Positions 1 through 8,336 of a stretch of DNA of 64,000 bases are shown here, one piece after another. How positions within the stretch are numbered: position 1 is the stretch's first letter; every line of letters starts with the position of its first letter. The notes beneath the pieces were generated by a model. That model was not told where the DNA came from. It did not search any database and was given only the letters and a program-made list of their open reading frames with translations. A program made the position numbers and the translations under genes. This DNA is from Acidobacteriota bacterium (GTDB lineage Bacteria; Acidobacteriota; Terriglobia; Terriglobales; Acidobacteriaceae), in the NCBI GenBank assembly GCA_021803035.1, contig JAJZME010000050.1, positions 1 through 64,000 of the forward strand. The letters are read 5' to 3'.

Positions 1-1357
1 GATGGCCCGCCACAAGACCACCGGCCAGGCGCGCAAGCTCATCGTCGCCGGCTGCCTCGTCGAGCGCTACCGCGACGAGATCCGCAAAAGCATTCCCGAA
101 GTCGACGCCGTCATCGGCACCGGCGAGTTGGAATCGATTCTCGAAGCCGCCGGCATGGCGCCCGCACCCGCCACGCCTTCGCCGTTCAACATCCTCAGCG
201 GCCACAGCCACGGCGAAGTCCGCCCCGGCCGCGAAGCCCAGGCCGGCACGCACCACACCCACGCCCGCGCCGAAGGCGACGCCCGCGAGCGCCAGGGCCG
301 CTTCAGCCGCCACGACTGGCAGGGCGCGGCGCACATGCTGCCCACCTACCTCTACGACGAGACCACGCCGCGGCTGCTCTCCACGCCCCGCGCCTCGGCC
401 TACATCAAAATCGCCGAGGGTTGCGACCACCCCTGCACCTTCTGCGTCATCCCCAACCTGCGCGGCAAATTCCGCTCGCGCCGCTTCGAATCGGTCGTGG
501 CCGAAGCGCAGCAACTCGTCTCCCGCGGCGTCGAAGAGATCACGCTCATCGGCCAGGACACCACCTGCTACGGCGAAGACCTCGGACTCAAGGACGGACT
601 CGCCCTGCTCCTCGACGCACTGGCTGGAATCGAAGGCCTGCGCTGGCTGCGCTTTCTCTACGCCTATCCCAACCGCATCACCGGCCGCCTGCTCGACACC
701 ATCGCGCGCCACGACAACATCTGCAAATACCTCGACGTACCCCTGCAGCACGCTTCGCCCGCCGTCCTCAAGCGCATGAAACGAGGCGCCGACGCCGAAA
801 TCTTCCTCAAGATGCTCGCTAGAGTCCGCAAGGCAGTACCCGGCATCGCCCTGCGCACCAGCTTCATCGTCGGCTTTCCCGGCGAGTCGCCCGCCGACCT
901 GCAAATTCTGGAGCAGTTCATCTCCGCAGCCCAATTCGACTGGCTGGGCGTCTTCAGTTACTCCGACGAGGACGGCTCCGCCGCCCACGCGCTCGACGGC
1001 AAGCTCACCCGCCGCACCATCGAAGCGCGCCGCCGACGCCTCATGAAGCTGCAACAATCCATCAGCCGCCGCGCCCGGCAGCAGTGGCTGGGCCGTGAGC
1101 TGACGCTGCTGGCCGAAGGCGAAAGCGAAGAAACGCCGCTCCTCTGGGAAGGCCGCACCGAGTTCCACGCCCCCGAGATCGATGGCAAGGTCTACATCAA
1201 CGACTTCGGCGACCTGCAGGCCCTCGAACCTGGCCGCTTTTACCGCGCCGAAATTACCGGGGCGCACGACTACGACCTCGTGGCCCGCATCATCTCCGGA
1301 CCTTTGAAACGCGAAGCCCAAAGCTCTCCGGCAAGCCGAAGTACCATAATGGATTGA
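1..1357 (+). CDS. rimO: Ribosomal protein S12 methylthiotransferase RimO (5' partial)
   Basis: Radical-SAM methylthiotransferase that modifies an aspartate of ribosomal protein S12. The reading frame is open from base 2 and the start of the N-terminal methylthiotransferase domain lies before the window, so the gene is cut. Numbering from base 2, the radical-SAM cluster motif CDHPCTFC gives C141, C145 and C148, followed by IPNLRGKFRSR, which is typical of RimO/MiaB. The C-terminal 70 or so residues look like a TRAM domain. The choice of RimO over MiaB rests on the LYDETTPRLLSTPR segment before the cluster. A His/Arg-rich segment at about residues 53-113 appears to be an insertion between the two domains. 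yacG follows 25 bp downstream. Confidence 0.93.
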   Translation, partial: MARHKTTGQARKLIVAGCLVERYRDEIRKSIPEVDAVIGTGELESILEAAGMAPAPATPSPFNILSGHSHGEVRPGREAQAGTHHTHARAEGDARERQGRFSRHDWQGAAHMLPTYLYDETTPRLLSTPRASAYIKIAEGCDHPCTFCVIPNLRGKFRSRRFESVVAEAQQLVSRGVEEITLIGQDTTCYGEDLGLKDGLALLLDALAGIEGLRWLRFLYAYPNRITGRLLDTIARHDNICKYLDVPLQHASPAVLKRMKRGADAEIFLKMLARVRKAVPGIALRTSFIVGFPGESPADLQILEQFISAAQFDWLGVFSYSDEDGSAAHALDGKLTRRTIEARRRRLMKLQQSISRRARQQWLGRELTLLAEGESEETPLLWEGRTEFHAPEIDGKVYINDFGDLQALEPGRFYRAEITGAHDYDLVARIISGPLKREAQSSPASRSTIMD

Positions 1358-1382
1358 CTGCCGTTTTTACCGGACTCAGATC

Positions 1383-1610
1383 ATGCCAGCCAAAAAGAAA
1401 TCCGCTAAGGTCCTCCATTGCCCAACATGCGGCATGTTGGTTCAACCAAAAGATGAGGATTTTCCCTTCTGCAGCGACCGCTGCCGCAAGATCGACCTGG
1501 GCAAGTGGGCAACCGGCGCCTACAAGATCAGCTCTCCCGTTCTCGATCCCGAAGTGCTCGAAGACCTTGGCGGCTCCGGCACACCCCGTGGAGCATCGCA
1601 TGACGAGTGA
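1383..1610 (+). CDS. yacG: DNA gyrase inhibitor YacG-type zinc protein
   Basis: A 75-residue zinc protein of the YacG family; in E. coli the homologue binds and inhibits GyrB. Four cysteines (C13, C16, C30, C34) form the zinc site as CPTC and CSDRC. The RCRKIDLGKWA stretch after the second pair is the family signature. No clear Shine-Dalgarno sequence precedes the ATG. The 3' end overlaps the pgpA start by 11 bases in another frame, so the two are probably translationally coupled. The gyrase role is taken from the family. Confidence 0.88.
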   Translation: MPAKKKSAKVLHCPTCGMLVQPKDEDFPFCSDRCRKIDLGKWATGAYKISSPVLDPEVLEDLGGSGTPRGASHDE

Positions 1611-2121
1611 GCCGCCGACCACCGGAACAAACTTCGTTCCTAAGCAGGGCCCCACGACGCGCTGGGCCTTCGCCGTCGCCACATTTTTCGGCGCGGGCTA
1701 CGGAAAACCAGGCCCCGGCACCTGGGGCTCAGTCGCCGCGGTCCTGTTGTGGGCCATCACGGCATGGATCTTCCATCCCGCGCGCAACACCATGACGCTG
1801 ATCGTGCTGGCTGCCGTCGGTCTGGCTCTGGTCTTCGGCATCCCGGCCGCCACCGTGGTTGAGCGCGAATCCGGCCGCCAGGATCCGGGCTTCGTGGTCA
1901 TCGATGAGGTCATCGGCCAATGGATTGCCCTCCTCGGCTGTCCTCTCGACTGGCGCTACGCCCTGCTTGCCTTGTTGCTCTTTCGTCTCTTCGACATCAC
2001 CAAGCCATTCCCCGTCCGCCGCCTTGAGCGGCTTCCAGCCGGCTGGGGCATCATTTTCGACGATGTGGCCGCGGGGCTGTATGCTTGGGGTGCGGCGTCT
2101 TTGCTACGCTTATGGTTCTGA
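1600..2121 (+). CDS. pgpA: Phosphatidylglycerophosphatase A
   Basis: Membrane phosphatase that dephosphorylates phosphatidylglycerophosphate to phosphatidylglycerol. The 173-residue product has the PgpA landmarks: GKPGPGTWGS near the N-terminus, a VIDEVIGQW motif (acidic active-site region), FRLFDITKPFP and a late FDD. At least three hydrophobic segments are visible. A longer frame is open upstream to 1354, but that part is only yacG read in another frame. The ATG at 1600 overlaps yacG and gives the family length. Its stop overlaps the start of the next gene (TGATG). Confidence 0.88.
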   Translation: MTSEPPTTGTNFVPKQGPTTRWAFAVATFFGAGYGKPGPGTWGSVAAVLLWAITAWIFHPARNTMTLIVLAAVGLALVFGIPAATVVERESGRQDPGFVVIDEVIGQWIALLGCPLDWRYALLALLLFRLFDITKPFPVRRLERLPAGWGIIFDDVAAGLYAWGAASLLRLWF

Positions 2122-3170
2122 TGCCTCGGTCAACCGTCCAATCCGCTTCCCCGGTGGTGCCCACACCACACATTGACGACGTAACTCCGGCCGCTGCCAT
2201 GCCGCTGGGGGAAGTCGAGCTATCCGGCAGCCATCTGGGCCCGGACGGCGTCGGTCTGCCAACCGTGATGGTCGACGGCCACGCCGCCCATCTCCTGATG
2301 AGCCGGCCCACGCGGTTGGCCTTTCGTGTGCCTGAGAATGTCTCGACCGGACAGATTGAAGTCCGTAACCCCGCCGGAGCCAGCAACATCGTTCCCTTGC
2401 GCATCGCTCGCGAGCTGACCGCCAGTCTTCATCCCGTCACCAGCCCCGCCGTCAGCCGTTCCGGCATGATCTACGCCACCATCTCCGGCTCGCGCGGCAA
2501 GCAGACGCCGGTCTCCGTGGTGCGGGTAAGCCCCGACGGCCGCGGCACGCCGTTCGTCACCGGCATTCTCAACGCCACCGGGCTGGCCTTCAACCCCGTC
2601 GGCGATCTCTTTGTAACCTCCCGCGCCGAGGGCGTCGTCTATCGCGTCGATCCCGCCGGCGAGTTCACCGTCTACGCCGAGGGCATGGGCGTGGCCACGG
2701 GCGCGGCCTTTGACGGCGACGGCAATCTCTTTGTGGGTGATCGCAGCGGCACCATCTTCAAGATCAACCCGGAACGCCAGATCTTTGTCCACGCCACCCT
2801 CGAACCCAGCGTGGCCGCGTATCACATCGCCGTCAACAAGCAGGGCAAGCTTTTCGTCACCGGCCCCACGCTCTCGTCGAACGACGCCATCTGGCTCGTC
2901 GAACCCAACGGCGATACCCGCGCCTGGTATCGCGGCCTCGGCCGCCCCCAGGGCCTTGCCCTTTCGCGCGAAGGCGACGTGTACGTGGCCGCCTGCCTGC
3001 ACGGCCGTCGCGGCGTGGTCCGCGTTCGCCCCAGCGGAGAAGCTTCGCTTGTGCTCGCCGGCGCCAACCTCGTGGGCCTTGCGTTCTCCCCCCTCGGCAC
3101 CACGATTCTCGCCACCAACGAAGCTGTTTACGATGTGGATCTCGGCGTCGAGGGACTGGAGCTGTTTTAG
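2121..3170 (+). CDS. IPT/TIG plus NHL-type beta-propeller protein
   Basis: Unnamed conserved protein of 349 residues. The first 90 or so residues resemble an IPT/TIG immunoglobulin-like fold (PHIDDVTPAAAMPLGEVELSG and following). The rest is a repeated beta-propeller of NHL/SMP-30 style, with blades around GLAFNPVGDLFV, GAAFDGDGNLFVGD, HIAVNKQGKLFV and GLALSREGDVYVA. No enzyme residues can be assigned. The start at 2121 overlaps the pgpA stop; an in-frame ATG at 2112 is possible. No convincing signal peptide follows either start, so location is unclear. A degenerate 7-bp repeat begins on its stop codon. Confidence 0.75.
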   Translation: MPRSTVQSASPVVPTPHIDDVTPAAAMPLGEVELSGSHLGPDGVGLPTVMVDGHAAHLLMSRPTRLAFRVPENVSTGQIEVRNPAGASNIVPLRIARELTASLHPVTSPAVSRSGMIYATISGSRGKQTPVSVVRVSPDGRGTPFVTGILNATGLAFNPVGDLFVTSRAEGVVYRVDPAGEFTVYAEGMGVATGAAFDGDGNLFVGDRSGTIFKINPERQIFVHATLEPSVAAYHIAVNKQGKLFVTGPTLSSNDAIWLVEPNGDTRAWYRGLGRPQGLALSREGDVYVAACLHGRRGVVRVRPSGEASLVLAGANLVGLAFSPLGTTILATNEAVYDVDLGVEGLELF

Positions 3171-3192
3171 CTTTCAGCCCTTGGCTCTTGGC
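3165..3192. repeat. Degenerate heptad DNA repeat, left arm
   Basis: Four consecutive 7-bp units of the type NNTTAGC/NNTTGGC start at 3165, 3172, 3179 and 3186. The first overlaps the stop codon of the propeller gene. Units of the complementary type (GCTAAAA-like) end just before the cinA start, so the gap is framed by an inverted pair. Confidence 0.6.
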
Positions 3193-3261
3193 CTTAAGTC
3201 CTTCAATTGTGGGATGCGATGGAGTGAGAAGGCCGTCAACAGAAGACTCACGATCAACTTT

Positions 3262-3463
3262 GCCGGCCAGGGCAATCGCATGAAGGCTATTTGTTAACTT
3301 CCGTACTTCCGATTTGCCCGCGCCGTAGGCGCAATGTTCATTAGCCCAGCGTTTCAACGCTGGGAAAGCGCTGGAAAAACACCTCGAAGTCCCGTAGGGA
3401 CGGCGCAACAAGGCAAGTGCGAACCGAACCGCCCGTTCATGCGATTGCCCTGCTTTGCCGGCC
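3262..3463. repeat. Nested palindromic (REP-like) element
   Basis: The 390-bp gap before cinA has no gene. Outer inverted arms lie at 3262-3284 and 3437-3463: 17 identical bases (CAGGGCAATCGCATGAA in the left arm) plus a shared GCCGGC. Inside are compact hairpins: GCGCC/GGCGC at 3320-3332 and GTCCC/GGGAC at 3389-3401, both with a GTA loop, and CCCAGCG/CGCTGGG at 3345-3364. GCCCGG/CCGGGC at 3461-3476 and GCAGGAG/CTCCTGC at 3521-3535 follow. This resembles REP/BIME clusters mobilised by Y1 transposases; no transposase gene is present. Confidence 0.7.
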
Positions 3464-3533
3464 CGGTTTACCGGGCGATCCAAAACGTATTATCAAATCA
3501 GGAAGTAAAAACATTGACCGGCAGGAGTCTCCT

Positions 3534-3561
3534 GCTGAAAGCAAAGAGCTAAAAGCTGCCT
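3534..3561. repeat. Degenerate heptad DNA repeat, right arm
   Basis: Four 7-bp units starting at 3534, 3541, 3548 and 3555 (GCTGAAA, GCAAAGA and similar). They end two bases before the cinA ATG and are the inverted partner of the array at 3165-3192. Confidence 0.6.
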
Positions 3562-3563
3562 TT

Positions 3564-4808
3564 ATGAAATCCGAGATCATTGCCGTTGGTTCCGAAATGC
3601 TCACCCCCTACCGCCAGGACACCAACTCTCTCTACATCACCGAGAAGCTCAACGAGATCGGCGTGCTGGTGGCCTTCAAGACCATCGTGGGCGACCGCCG
3701 CAAGGACCTCGTCCGCGCCGTCCGCACGGCCCTGGAGCGCTCCGACCTTCTGGTCATGATCGGCGGCCTGGGCCCCACGGAAGACGACCTGACGCGCGAG
3801 GCCATAGCCGACGCGCTCTCGCTCACCATCAAGCGTGACGCCCAGATCGTCGCCGCGCTCCACGCCCGCGCCGCCGCTTGGCGCATCACCATGCCGCAGA
3901 ACAACCTGAAGCAGGCTGACCTGCTGGAAGGCGCCACCGTCCTGACCAACCCCAACGGCAGCGCGCCCGGCCAGTGGCTCGACGTCGTCTATGCCGGCTA
4001 CCGCAAGCTGGTCATGCTGCTGCCCGGTCCGCCCAGCGAGTGCCGCCCTCTCTTCGACGCCGAATGCATTCCACGCCTGCGCGAGATCATCCCTCCCCGC
4101 CACATCGCCCGGCGCACCCTGCGCGCGGCCATGATTCCCGAGTCCCAGGCCGACAAGCTACTGGCGCCCATCTACACCACCTACCCCGACGTTGAAACCA
4201 CCATCCTGGCCCACGCCGGCGACATCCAGCTCATGCTGCTCTGCGGCAAGTCCAATCCCGAAGAGGCTCGTCAGCGTGTCGATGAACTGGCCGGCCGCAT
4301 GGAAGAGGCTCTGGAAGACTGGCTTTACTCGTCGGAGGGCGAAACGCTGGAGCAGATCGTGCTCTATTACCTCGGCCTGCGCCAGGCAACGCTGGCCGTT
4401 GCGGAAAGCTGCACCGGCGGCCTCGTCGCCCAGCGCATCACTTCGGTTCCCGGCGCTTCGCGTTCGTTTCTGGGCGGAGCGGTGGTCTACTCCAACGAGC
4501 TGAAGACCGCCATGGCCGGCGTGCCCGCGGATCTGATCGCCACGCACGGCGCGGTCTCCGAAGAAGTGGCCCAGGCCCTGGCCAGCGGCATCCGCCGGCG
4601 CACCGGAGCAACCATCGGTCTCGGAATCACCGGCATCGCCGGCCCCACCGGCGGCACCGACGACAAACCCGTCGGCCTGGTTTATGTCGCCGTCTCCGAC
4701 GCGCAGAAAACCGACGTTCTCAGCCGCAACTTCCGCGGCGACCGCCAGCGCATCCGCGAGTATGCCTCGCAATGTGCATTGGACTTCGTCCGCCGCAGAC
4801 TCATGTAA
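3564..4808 (+). CDS. cinA: CinA family nicotinamide-nucleotide amidohydrolase
   Basis: Two-domain CinA of 414 residues. The N-terminal MoCF-like (COG1058) domain carries GGLGPTEDDLTREA at about residues 67-80. The C-terminal PncC-type domain, from about residue 255, carries AESCTGGL, GASRSFLGG and GITGIAGPTGG. Known family activities are NMN deamidation in pyridine nucleotide salvage and ADP-ribose or NMN pyrophosphatase activity. The frame is open to 3417, but only from the ATG at 3564 does it match the family start MKSEIIAVGSEML. There is no clear Shine-Dalgarno; a heptad repeat occupies the leader. A nicotinate phosphoribosyltransferase, also NAD salvage, lies at the far end of the window. 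Confidence 0.92.
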   Translation: MKSEIIAVGSEMLTPYRQDTNSLYITEKLNEIGVLVAFKTIVGDRRKDLVRAVRTALERSDLLVMIGGLGPTEDDLTREAIADALSLTIKRDAQIVAALHARAAAWRITMPQNNLKQADLLEGATVLTNPNGSAPGQWLDVVYAGYRKLVMLLPGPPSECRPLFDAECIPRLREIIPPRHIARRTLRAAMIPESQADKLLAPIYTTYPDVETTILAHAGDIQLMLLCGKSNPEEARQRVDELAGRMEEALEDWLYSSEGETLEQIVLYYLGLRQATLAVAESCTGGLVAQRITSVPGASRSFLGGAVVYSNELKTAMAGVPADLIATHGAVSEEVAQALASGIRRRTGATIGLGITGIAGPTGGTDDKPVGLVYVAVSDAQKTDVLSRNFRGDRQRIREYASQCALDFVRRRLM

Positions 4809-4862
4809 TCCGGCCGCCGCAACACAAACCCTCGACCCACAGCCGGAATATTCTCATTTCTA

Positions 4863-4889
4863 TTGCATTTAAATACGAATGCATATGAT
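4863..4889 (+). promoter_or_regulatory. Possible promoter of the TonB receptor gene
   Basis: This is an AT-rich patch in otherwise GC-rich DNA. TTGCAT (4863-4868) and TATGAT (4884-4889) are separated by 15 bp, shorter than ideal. A 6-bp inverted repeat, TGCATT/AATGCA (4864-4869 and 4878-4883), overlaps it and could be an operator. Motif-level evidence only. Confidence 0.3.
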
Positions 4890-4979
4890 TAAATATGTAC
4901 TGTACCATTCAATATCCCGCCGGCCCTCCCTATCTGCAGTACCGCTTTCCGATGCGCCGGTCCATATCCGGGAGACTTC

Positions 4980-7900
4980 GTGGCGCCATTCTCACGCCGG
5001 ACCAACTCCAGACAGGCCCTGGCCGCCTTAGCTCCTTCTTGCTGGCTTGCGGCGGCCGTACTTGCCCTCATGCTGGCTCCCCGTGCCCAGGCGCAGACGG
5101 CGAGCCTCACCGGGCAGGTGACCGACCCATCCGGCGCAGCCGTTTCCGGAGCTGGCGTTACAGTCCGTAACGTGAATACCGGCGCAACGCGGATCTCGGC
5201 CAGCGGCCGCACCGGCTGGTATCAGGTTTTGTCGCTGCCAGTAGGCGACTACCAGGTCATCGTCAGGAAGAAAGGCTTTGCCGAGGCGATTCGCAAAGGC
5301 ATTCATCTGGCCGTGGGACAGGTTGCGACCGCCGGCATGACTCTGCGTGTGGGCAGCGTCAGGCAGCACGTGACGGTGAATGCAAACGCCAATGCCGTAT
5401 GCCTCACCACCTCCAGCATCTCCGGCCTGGTGAGCGAACGGCAAATTGTTGACCTGCCGTTGAACGGCCGCAGCTACGACGAACTGATGGCGCTCAACCC
5501 CGGCGTCGTCAATTTCACCTCGGAAAAGACCGGCGGCATCGGAGTCTCAAACTCGACCGTAGGCAATGACTTTGCCGTGTCGGGCAACCGCCCGCAGCAG
5601 AATCTTTACCTGCTGAACGGCATCGAGTTCACCGGCGCGGCCGAGGTCAACATGCAGCCCGGCGGCGTCAGCCAGGAGTTGCTGGGCGTCGACGCGGTGC
5701 GCGAGTTCAACCTGCTGCGTGACAACTACGGCGCGCAATACGGAAAGCGCTCGGGCGCGCAGGTGCTGATCGTCACGCGCAGCGGAACAAACCATCTGCA
5801 CGGATCGCTCTACGAATTCGTGCGCAATAACCTCTTCGACGCGGCAAACTACTTCGACCGGGGCCCCGCGCCGGCCTTTCAGCGCAATCAGTTCGGCGTC
5901 TCGCTGGGCGGTCCGCTCAAAAAGAACAACACGTTTCTGTTCGGCAACTACGAGGGCTTTCGCCAGCATCTGCGCCAGGCGGGCGTGGACCTGGTTCCCG
6001 ATGCGAATGCGCGCAAGGGCTATCTGCCCTGCAAGCTGGTGAGCCCCGCGCCGCATCCCTGCCCCGCTTCGGGCCTCGTGGACGTAGGCCTGGCGCCCGC
6101 GGTTGCTCCGCTGCTGGCGCTGTGGCCCATGCCCACCTCCGGCGCGCCAGACTTCGGCGGCATCTCCGAGGCCTTCAACACCCCGCTCCAGACCATTCGC
6201 GACGACTTCGGTACCACGCGGCTGGATCATGTTTTTTCCCCCGCAGATACCTTTACCGGCGTCTACACCATCGATGACAGCGCCGACGTCACGCCGACCA
6301 GCAGCAATCTCTACAGCACCGATCTGGAGGGCCTGCGCGAGCAGGTGCTGAGCCTGGCGGAAACACACGTCTTTTCTCCGCAACTGCTGAACACTGCGCG
6401 CCTGGGCTTTTCGCGCGCGGCCTATGACTACACCGGCGAGCCAACCCCGGGAACACCGGCGGCAAGCGTGCCCGGATTTGTCGCCGGCAGGCCGGTGGGC
6501 GCAGTGGTCGTGGGCGGAAGCGCGGCAGCCAATCCGGCCGCGCAGCTCAGCCTCGCAGGCAGCAACATCGGAAGCAATCTCCACATCGCGCGCAACCTCT
6601 ACACCCTTGAAGACCACCTGAAGCTGACCCGCGGCCGGCAAACCGTCAGCCTGGGCGTGTGGCTGCAGCAGCTCCGCTCCAACGAAGACCTGGCGCTCAC
6701 CCAATTCGGGCAGGCCACCTTCACCGGCCTGCAGCAGTTCCTGCAGGGCGCCATCGGCAACTTCGCCTACGATCCCGCGCCCACAGAGATGAACTGGCGC
6801 ATGCTGATGGGCGCCTGGTACGCACAGGACACGATTCGCCTCACGCCCAGGCTGACAGCCACACTGGGATTTCGCGACGGTTTCACAACCGGATGGAACG
6901 AAGCGCACGGCCGCGCCGCCAGCTTCATCTTCAAGAACGGCGTGATGCAAACGCAGCCGCGCATCGCTAGCTCCGCCTTCACCTCCAACTACGCCAAGTT
7001 CCTCCCGCAGCCGCGCATTGGCCTGGCGTGGATGCCGGCCGGCTCCAAAACCATCATCCGCGCCGGCTTCGGCCTGTACAACGACATGCAGGACGCGCTC
7101 GGCTATCGCATGGACCAGAACGCGCCCTTCAATCCCTCCTACAGCCTTTCCAATCTTCCCGTCGCCAGCCTGCCGCTGCCCACCGCTCCTGTTCCGGGAA
7201 ACGCCAAAGTCGCGCCCGCCGGTGTGCAGCCGAACATGCGTACACCCACGCTCATCTCCTACTCGCTGCGCGTCGAGCGTGAGCTGACGCCCAACACGGT
7301 CTTCGCCATCGCCTATATAGGCTCGCATGGCTATCACGAATTGGTCAGCCTCGACGACAACGAGCCCACCCCGGCAATCTGCCCCGCATCGCCCTGCCCG
7401 GCTGTGTATCCCGCCGATTTCCCCGCCCCGCTGGCCGGCGCCCCGGTTCCCGCCGGCGCTTATTACATCGCCCCCGGAACGCCGCGCGCCAATCCGGCGC
7501 TGGGCCCTGCATGGGCATGGTTCAGCGTGGGAACAAGCTCGTACAACGCGCTGCAGTTGGACTTGAACCACCGCATGGGCCACGGGCTGCTGGCGCGGGG
7601 TGTCTATACCTGGTCCAAGGCGCTGGACGACGGCGACTCGCTCAACGCAACCGCCGCCGGAAATGCGCCCGGACTGGTTTCAAATCCCTTCGACATCAGG
7701 TCCGACTGGGGCCCGGCCACCTACGACGTGCGCCAGGTTGCGGTATTCAACGGAAGCTACCAGCTTCCCTTCGGGCCGCACCAGCCTTTTCTCAACCGCG
7801 GCGGTTTACCCGGCAGGCTTGCCGGCGGATGGATCGCAGACTGGATTGTGACGCTGCAATCGGGCTTTCCCTTCACACCTCAGCTCAGCTATAACCCCTC

Positions 7901-8294
7901 CAACAATACCGACAACAAGAATCCTGTCCGCCCCTTCGCAAATCCCCAGTTTCACGGCTCCGCAATCGTGGGCAAGCCCACGGAGTGGTTCAATCCCGCG
8001 GCCTTTCTGGCTCCGCCGCCGGGCAGCGGCTTCTACGGCAACCTTGGCCGCGACAGCCTGACCGGCCCCGGGCTGGCAACGTGCGATTTTTCCATGCTCA
8101 GGAACACCACGCTCCGCGACCGGATGAACCTGCAGTTGCGCGCCGAGTTCTTCAATCTGCTCAACCGCCCCAACTTCAACACCCCCAACCTCGTCGTCTT
8201 CACGCCATCGGGCATTTCACCCACGGCAGGCAGGATTACGAGCACCTCGACGGCCGCGCGCCAGATTCAGTTCGCCATGAAGCTGCTGTGGTGA
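4980..8294 (+). CDS. Oar-like TonB-dependent outer membrane receptor
   Basis: Outer membrane receptor of 1104 residues of the kind greatly expanded in Acidobacteria. A signal peptide ends at about residue 38 (APRAQA). A carboxypeptidase regulatory-like (CarboxypepD_reg) domain spans about 41-125, with TGQVTDPSGAAVSGAGVTV. It is followed by a plug region with LPLNGRSYDELMALNPGVV and a long beta-barrel with FGVSLGGPLKKNNTFLFGNYEGF, a hallmark of the family. The start is GTG with GGGAG upstream. The substrate is unknown. Nearby GH27 and GH51 genes suggest oligosaccharide uptake, but that is inference; no SusD homologue is adjacent. Confidence 0.88.
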   Translation: MAPFSRRTNSRQALAALAPSCWLAAAVLALMLAPRAQAQTASLTGQVTDPSGAAVSGAGVTVRNVNTGATRISASGRTGWYQVLSLPVGDYQVIVRKKGFAEAIRKGIHLAVGQVATAGMTLRVGSVRQHVTVNANANAVCLTTSSISGLVSERQIVDLPLNGRSYDELMALNPGVVNFTSEKTGGIGVSNSTVGNDFAVSGNRPQQNLYLLNGIEFTGAAEVNMQPGGVSQELLGVDAVREFNLLRDNYGAQYGKRSGAQVLIVTRSGTNHLHGSLYEFVRNNLFDAANYFDRGPAPAFQRNQFGVSLGGPLKKNNTFLFGNYEGFRQHLRQAGVDLVPDANARKGYLPCKLVSPAPHPCPASGLVDVGLAPAVAPLLALWPMPTSGAPDFGGISEAFNTPLQTIRDDFGTTRLDHVFSPADTFTGVYTIDDSADVTPTSSNLYSTDLEGLREQVLSLAETHVFSPQLLNTARLGFSRAAYDYTGEPTPGTPAASVPGFVAGRPVGAVVVGGSAAANPAAQLSLAGSNIGSNLHIARNLYTLEDHLKLTRGRQTVSLGVWLQQLRSNEDLALTQFGQATFTGLQQFLQGAIGNFAYDPAPTEMNWRMLMGAWYAQDTIRLTPRLTATLGFRDGFTTGWNEAHGRAASFIFKNGVMQTQPRIASSAFTSNYAKFLPQPRIGLAWMPAGSKTIIRAGFGLYNDMQDALGYRMDQNAPFNPSYSLSNLPVASLPLPTAPVPGNAKVAPAGVQPNMRTPTLISYSLRVERELTPNTVFAIAYIGSHGYHELVSLDDNEPTPAICPASPCPAVYPADFPAPLAGAPVPAGAYYIAPGTPRANPALGPAWAWFSVGTSSYNALQLDLNHRMGHGLLARGVYTWSKALDDGDSLNATAAGNAPGLVSNPFDIRSDWGPATYDVRQVAVFNGSYQLPFGPHQPFLNRGGLPGRLAGGWIADWIVTLQSGFPFTPQLSYNPSNNTDNKNPVRPFANPQFHGSAIVGKPTEWFNPAAFLAPPPGSGFYGNLGRDSLTGPGLATCDFSMLRNTTLRDRMNLQLRAEFFNLLNRPNFNTPNLVVFTPSGISPTAGRITSTSTAARQIQFAMKLLW

Positions 8295-8336
8295 AAACGC
8301 CGGCCGCAGGGAGCCCTGCCGCAAACACTCCGTGCA

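Noticed and set aside
3417-3563. Upstream extension of cinA
   Set aside because: This part lies in the palindromic element and heptad array; the family start is at 3564.
5547-7583. 678-residue minus-strand open frame
   Set aside because: It is antisense to the well-supported TonB-dependent receptor; composition (Gly/Arg/Ala/His/Val mixture) is that of a GC-rich shadow frame.
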